A DNA stretch of 64,000 nt from Marinobacter alexandrii (GTDB taxonomy: Bacteria; Pseudomonadota; Gammaproteobacteria; Pseudomonadales; Oleiphilaceae), in the NCBI RefSeq assembly GCF_005871205.1, contig NZ_SWKM01000012.1, positions 496,001 to 560,000 on the forward strand, read 5' to 3'. The position numbers were made by a program, and so were the translations under genes. Shown here piece by piece: positions 61,419 to 64,000 of this stretch (the stretch's first letter is position 1; every line of letters begins with the position of its first letter). The notes under the pieces are model-generated. The model saw only the letters and a program-made list of their open reading frames with translations, was not told the origin of the DNA and did no database searches.

Positions 61419-62306
61419 TTATGGAACAGGCATTCCCGCCAATCGTTCAATAATCATCTTTTCCAAGGCCTGGGCGGAGGGGGACAGTGAGCGGTTGGCC
61501 TGTTTGATAATGCCGATCTGGCGGACCAGTTTCGGTTCACTCAAAGGCACGAAACACAACCTGTCGTTATTCACCGGAAACGCGAGGCGGGGCAGTGTGG
61601 TGATGCCGCTGCCGGCTTCCAGCATGGCACGCAGGGAAATCATGTTGGAGATGAAGAAGTCGTTGTTATCGACCAGGCTGGCGGCCGCCGTGTGCTCAAG
61701 TAATCGGGATGTGCCGTTGGCAATAAAACGTTCTTCTGTTAGTTCCTGCCAATCAAGACTGTCACGATTTGCCAGGGGGTGATCCCGGCGCATCACCACG
61801 CCCACATTGTCTTCAAAAAGAGATGTGAAGGTAAGGCTCTCGTTCTGAACCCACATACTGCTTATACCGAGATCTACCTCACCACTCGCCACCAGCCGGC
61901 AGACAAACTCCGCATTTTCGTCATGCAGGTTGATGTTGATGTCCGGATGCTCGGCAACAAAGGCGGCCAGAAATTCTGGCATCAGCCGACTGGCAACCGA
62001 CGGCACCGTCGCCAGAGTTACTCGCCCCTGATGCCCCTTGGCCATGTGCTGTAACTCATTGGCGAGCCGGTCGTGCTGTTTGATCAGTTCCCGGAACCTG
62101 GGCAGGCAGTACTCGCCGAAAGGCGTCAGTTGCCCCTTGTGAGTCTTTTCAAACAGCGGTTGCCCCAGCCGTTCTTCCAGATCTCGAATCGCCATGGACA
62201 GTGCCGGCTGGCTGCGATGAAGCTTAAGGGCAGCACCATGAAAACTACCTTCTTCACGCACGGCCAACACGTAGCGAAGTGGTTGAATCTTGAGTTCGAT
62301 CGACAT
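61419..62306 (-). CDS. LysR-family transcriptional regulator (divergent from aldehyde dehydrogenase)
   Basis: A 295-residue LysR protein. The HTH spans about 1-60 (LRYVLAVREEGSFHGAALKLHRSQPALSMAIRDLEERLGQPLFEK), and the effector domain starts near 90 (GRVTLATVPSVASRLMPEFL). The start ATG at 62306 is followed by MSIELKIQPLRY. It is divergent from the aldehyde dehydrogenase with 124 bases between, containing an inverted repeat that could be its operator. It probably controls the dehydrogenase/dipeptidase genes. Confidence 0.92.
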   Translation of the reverse strand: MSIELKIQPLRYVLAVREEGSFHGAALKLHRSQPALSMAIRDLEERLGQPLFEKTHKGQLTPFGEYCLPRFRELIKQHDRLANELQHMAKGHQGRVTLATVPSVASRLMPEFLAAFVAEHPDININLHDENAEFVCRLVASGEVDLGISSMWVQNESLTFTSLFEDNVGVVMRRDHPLANRDSLDWQELTEERFIANGTSRLLEHTAAASLVDNNDFFISNMISLRAMLEAGSGITTLPRLAFPVNNDRLCFVPLSEPKLVRQIGIIKQANRSLSPSAQALEKMIIERLAGMPVP

Positions 62307-62353
62307 CCCGAGGCCCTTCAAACCTGACTACCCATAAAATATAAGATTAACTT

Positions 62354-62376
62354 ATCAAAATCACGATATTTTTGAT
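62354..62376. promoter_or_regulatory. AT-rich inverted repeat, possible LysR operator
   Basis: ATCAAAA (62354-62360) and TTTTGAT (62370-62376) are complementary arms nine bases apart in the region between the LysR and aldehyde dehydrogenase genes. The size and place fit a LysR box, but the arms are short. Confidence 0.4.
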
Positions 62377-62430
62377 TATCCTTATTATTCTGAGGGGGTT
62401 AGGCTTGGGTAATCATTCGAGGAGGACCCA

Positions 62431-63873
62431 ATGTCACAATCATACGCACTTTACATCGGTGGAGAGTGGGTTGAGGGCGCTCATGCTGCCCTGCCCAATC
62501 AGAACCCGTCAGACCTCAACGATATTATCGGCCATTATGACCAGGCCAGCCCTGATCAGGTAAAGCAGGCAATCCAGGCTGCCAGAGCCGGTCAGAAAGT
62601 GTGGGCCGAGTCCGGGCTGGAGGCACGTTACGGCGTGCTAATGGCCATTGGCGATGAGCTGATTGCCCGCAAGGATGAGCTGGGCGAACTGTTGTCGAGG
62701 GAGGAAGGCAAGCCCCTGGCTGAAGGCAAGGGAGAGGTCTATCGCTCTGGCCAGTTCTTCCACTACTACGCAGCGGAAGTGTTGCGTCAGATTGATGACC
62801 GGGTCGCGTCCGTACGTCCCGGTGTAGAAATTGAAACCCGGCGTGAACCCTTGGGGGTTGTAGGTGTGATCAGTCCCTGGAATTTCCCCATGGCCACTGC
62901 GGTGTGGAAGATTGCGCCGGCCCTGGCCTTTGGCAACGCAGTGGTGTTCAAACCTGCCAATCTGGTGCCCGCCAGCGCTTGGGCGTTAACCGAGATTATC
63001 AGCCGGCAGAACCTGCCGGCCGGTACCTTTAACCTGGTCACGGGCACTGGCCGTGACGCCGGCGAAACCCTGATAACCAGCCCCGATGTGCAGGCAATCA
63101 CGTTCACCGGTTCTCTCGACGTCGGCCGTCGGGTGGCGTCAGCCACGGCCGCCAACCTGGTGAAATGTCAGCTTGAGATGGGTTCGAAGAATGCGCTGAT
63201 CGTGCTCGACGACGCAGATATCGACCTGGCAGTTGAGGCTGCGTTCGCCGGTGCCTACTCAGGGTCAGGGCAGAAATGCACCGCGTCCTCCCGGTTGATC
63301 GTCATGGATGCTGTGCACGACGAGTTCGTTGAGAAGCTGTCGGCAAAACTGTCGAGCGCCACGGTCGGCCCGGCCCTGTCCGAACAAACGGTGATTGGCC
63401 CCATCGCCAGCAAACCCCAGCTTGACGCCAATCAACGCTGGGTTGGCGTTGCCCTTGAGGAAGGCGCGACCATGGCGTTCGGTGGTGACGAGATTAACGC
63501 CGGACGTGACGGTCACTACATGCAGCCGGTGCTGTTCACTGACACCACCAATGACATGGCCATCAACCGCGACGAAGTATTCGGGCCCGTGGCCTGTGTC
63601 ATCCGCGTTCCGGATTATGACAGCGCTCTGGCCGCACTGAATGACACCAACTATGGCCTTACGGCGGGCCTCATGACCCGTTCCCTGCAGCGTGCCAGCG
63701 ATTTCAAGGCCCGGGCCGAGACCGGCTGTGTGATGGTCAACCTGGCCACTGCCGGCACGGATTACCATGTACCGTTCGGTGGCCGTAAGGAGTCCAGTTT
63801 CGGCCCCCGCGAGCAGGGTCAGTACGCCCGGGAGTTCTACACCGTGGTGAAAACCTGTTACACCAAGGCCTGA
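62431..63873 (+). CDS. NAD(P)-dependent aldehyde dehydrogenase, 2-oxoglutarate-semialdehyde type
   Basis: A 480-residue aldehyde dehydrogenase. It has VVGVISPWNFPMATAVWKIAPALAFGN (cofactor site), FTGSLDVGRR, the catalytic Glu in CQLEMGSKNALIVL, the catalytic Cys in GSGQKCTASSR, and PFGGRKESSFGPREQG at the C terminus. This pattern matches enzymes that oxidise 2-oxoglutarate semialdehyde (2,5-dioxopentanoate) in sugar-acid or hydroxyproline degradation, although the substrate cannot be proved. It follows a good GGAGGA ribosome-binding site. It is divergent from a LysR gene and 11 bases before a dipeptidase-like gene. Confidence 0.9.
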   Translation: MSQSYALYIGGEWVEGAHAALPNQNPSDLNDIIGHYDQASPDQVKQAIQAARAGQKVWAESGLEARYGVLMAIGDELIARKDELGELLSREEGKPLAEGKGEVYRSGQFFHYYAAEVLRQIDDRVASVRPGVEIETRREPLGVVGVISPWNFPMATAVWKIAPALAFGNAVVFKPANLVPASAWALTEIISRQNLPAGTFNLVTGTGRDAGETLITSPDVQAITFTGSLDVGRRVASATAANLVKCQLEMGSKNALIVLDDADIDLAVEAAFAGAYSGSGQKCTASSRLIVMDAVHDEFVEKLSAKLSSATVGPALSEQTVIGPIASKPQLDANQRWVGVALEEGATMAFGGDEINAGRDGHYMQPVLFTDTTNDMAINRDEVFGPVACVIRVPDYDSALAALNDTNYGLTAGLMTRSLQRASDFKARAETGCVMVNLATAGTDYHVPFGGRKESSFGPREQGQYAREFYTVVKTCYTKA

Positions 63874-63884
63874 GGGACACGTCC

Positions 63885-64000
63885 ATGTCACAGTCTGTGT
63901 TAACCATTGATGGCCTGCAGTATTCCAACTGGTCGAGGGTCCTTTTCGAGCAGATGCGGAAGGGTGGTGTTGATGCTGTGCACGCCACTTTGGTGTATCA
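63885..64000 (+). CDS. M19-family (membrane/renal) dipeptidase, 5' part only
   Basis: Thirty-eight codons are present, beginning MSQSVLTIDGLQYSNWSR and running through FEQMRKGGVDAVHATLVY before the window ends. The DGLQYSNWSR...MRKGGVDAVHATL pattern resembles the start of bacterial M19 zinc dipeptidase-like proteins. It lies 11 bases after the aldehyde dehydrogenase and is probably cotranscribed with it. The rest of the gene is outside the window. Confidence 0.75.
   Translation, partial: MSQSVLTIDGLQYSNWSRVLFEQMRKGGVDAVHATLVY

Overview
The window looks like chromosomal DNA of a marine gammaproteobacterium, most plausibly Marinobacter or a close relative. That placement is an inference from gene content and moderately high GC; no rRNA or marker gene is present to settle it. 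About 62 protein genes are packed densely on both strands. I see no tRNA, rRNA, CRISPR array, transposase or phage gene.

Layout. (1) 1-8.9 kb is mixed housekeeping: an Nmad3-domain protein, a crotonase-like protein, an MscS-type channel, an ovothiol-type N-methyltransferase, a nitroreductase, a membrane diguanylate cyclase, ethanolamine ammonia-lyase (eutBC) and a small membrane protein. (2) 9.2-13.8 kb has katG and a divergent MFS exporter/LysR pair. (3) 13.8-26.4 kb, all minus strand, is a catabolic block. A branched-chain-type ABC transporter (binding protein plus LivHMGF-like subunits) is followed by an iron alcohol dehydrogenase, a succinate-semialdehyde-type dehydrogenase and possibly a thioesterase. 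Upstream lie a second periplasmic binding protein, a sigma-54 response regulator and a sensor kinase. A good sigma-54 promoter and a palindromic upstream site sit between the two halves, so the trio probably senses the ligand and switches on the transporter and oxidation genes. (4) 26.5-29.8 kb has LysR/DoxX/DODA-type dioxygenase genes and an ArsC-ArsR fusion.

(5) 29.9-39.8 kb is a complete four-carbon acid-sugar island: a LacI repressor, LtnD, OtnK, OtnC, OtnI, DenD, a three-gene TRAP transporter and a second beta-hydroxyacid dehydrogenase. The expected route takes L-threonate and D-erythronate to 3-oxotetronate, its 4-phosphate, and then dihydroxyacetone phosphate.

(6) 39.9-57.1 kb is a formate dehydrogenase superlocus. 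The structural operon (minus strand) is TorD-like chaperone, Tat-target small protein, alpha (Cys at the active site), beta, gamma, a 46-residue membrane peptide and a TusA-like sulfur carrier. DUF3305 and DUF3306 genes lie beside it. A divergent operon encodes a multi-cluster ferredoxin, an Mrp/ApbC ATPase, a biotin/lipoate-ligase-like protein that appears to lack its catalytic lysine, and a DUF6505-like protein. Converging on it are moeA, mobB, mobA and fdhD, with a tungstate ABC transporter (tupABC) upstream. The set covers metal uptake, cofactor maturation, sulfuration, Fe-S supply and the enzyme itself.

(7) 57.4-64 kb has a large hybrid histidine kinase, a membrane-anchored glutaredoxin-like protein, a short decayed copy of the kinase's last receiver domain, and a LysR regulator divergent from an aldehyde dehydrogenase and the start of an M19-type dipeptidase cut by the window end.
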